A DNA stretch of 6,818 nucleotides from CAYGTS01 sp964352905 (lineage in GTDB: Bacteria > Pseudomonadota > Gammaproteobacteria > JAHCLG01), in NCBI GenBank assembly GCA_964352905.1, contig CAYGTS010000134.1, positions 1 to 6,818 on the forward strand, written 5' to 3'. The first letter of the stretch is position 1, and each line of letters begins with the position of its first letter. Below the pieces are notes generated by a model. That model was not told the DNA's origin and searched no databases. It saw nothing but the letters and a program-made list of their open reading frames with translations. The translations under genes and the position numbers were made by a program. Below, one piece after another: positions 6,767-6,818 of this stretch.

Positions 6767-6818
6767 CAGTAATTCCCGGCGAGATGTTGAATAACTCAAG
6801 AACGGTCAGATTTGAGGC
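6767..6818 (+). repeat. Right-edge copy of the 52-bp inverted repeat (family copy E)
   Basis: This is the reverse complement of 3-54 with one mismatch, and it runs exactly to the last base of the window. It starts 35 bases after the lon stop. The stem-loop is CTCAA (6795-6799), a 12-base loop (6800-6811) and TTGAG (6812-6816). Its core CAAGAACGGTCAGATTTG differs from copy A's by a single base (G for T). The hupB gene that often follows lon in gammaproteobacteria is not in view, because the window ends here. No terminator with a T-tract is visible between lon and this repeat. Confidence 0.9.

Noticed and set aside
6657..6818. Reverse-strand open frame from the right edge into the end of lon
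   Set aside because: Beyond the first 17 repeat-derived codons it is antisense to the lon tail and resembles nothing.

Overview
The window carries a core bacterial protein quality-control cluster, all on the + strand: tRNA-Leu(UAG), tig (trigger factor), clpP, clpX and lon. Gene order, the ClpX zinc-finger form and close similarity of all four proteins to the E. coli ones point to a gammaproteobacterium. Codon use and spacers are clearly AT-rich, and the spacers hold dispersed short repeats. This would fit a host-associated lineage such as the Legionellales, but that placement is inference and no species is claimed.

Layout. Positions 3-182 are the end of a reading frame cut by the left edge (product not recognised). 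Positions 183-578 hold a possible 35-codon reverse-strand ORF (220-327), a weak hairpin/T-tract, repeat copy A (425-480) and promoter-like sites ahead of tRNA-Leu (579-663). Then come tig (727-2034), clpP (2050-2700, its ribosome binding site touching the tig stop), a 260-base gap with repeat copy B (2820-2875), clpX (2961-4253) and lon (4278-6731). The last 87 bases contain a repeat that is the inverted copy of the window's first bases.

Function. Trigger factor meets nascent chains at the ribosome exit. ClpX unfolds tagged or damaged proteins and feeds them to ClpP. Lon combines both activities in one chain. Tight spacing suggests tig-clpP and clpX-lon are each co-transcribed, perhaps as one long unit. 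A sigma-32-like promoter candidate at 520-547 upstream of the tRNA could add heat-shock input.

The genes are ordinary and intact; I see no new multi-gene system. The least explained feature is a small repeat family with four copies in 6.8 kb. All four share an 18-base core (one variable position plus one A/G position) inside a 5-bp stem with a 12-base loop. Two of the five stem pairs differ between copies in a way that keeps pairing. Two copies form a 52-bp inverted repeat (51/52 identical) at the window edges, which is most simply an assembly break at a repeat. Smaller oddities are an acceptor-stem mismatch in the tRNA and an Ala-Ala in place of the usual Met-Gly after the ClpP catalytic serine.
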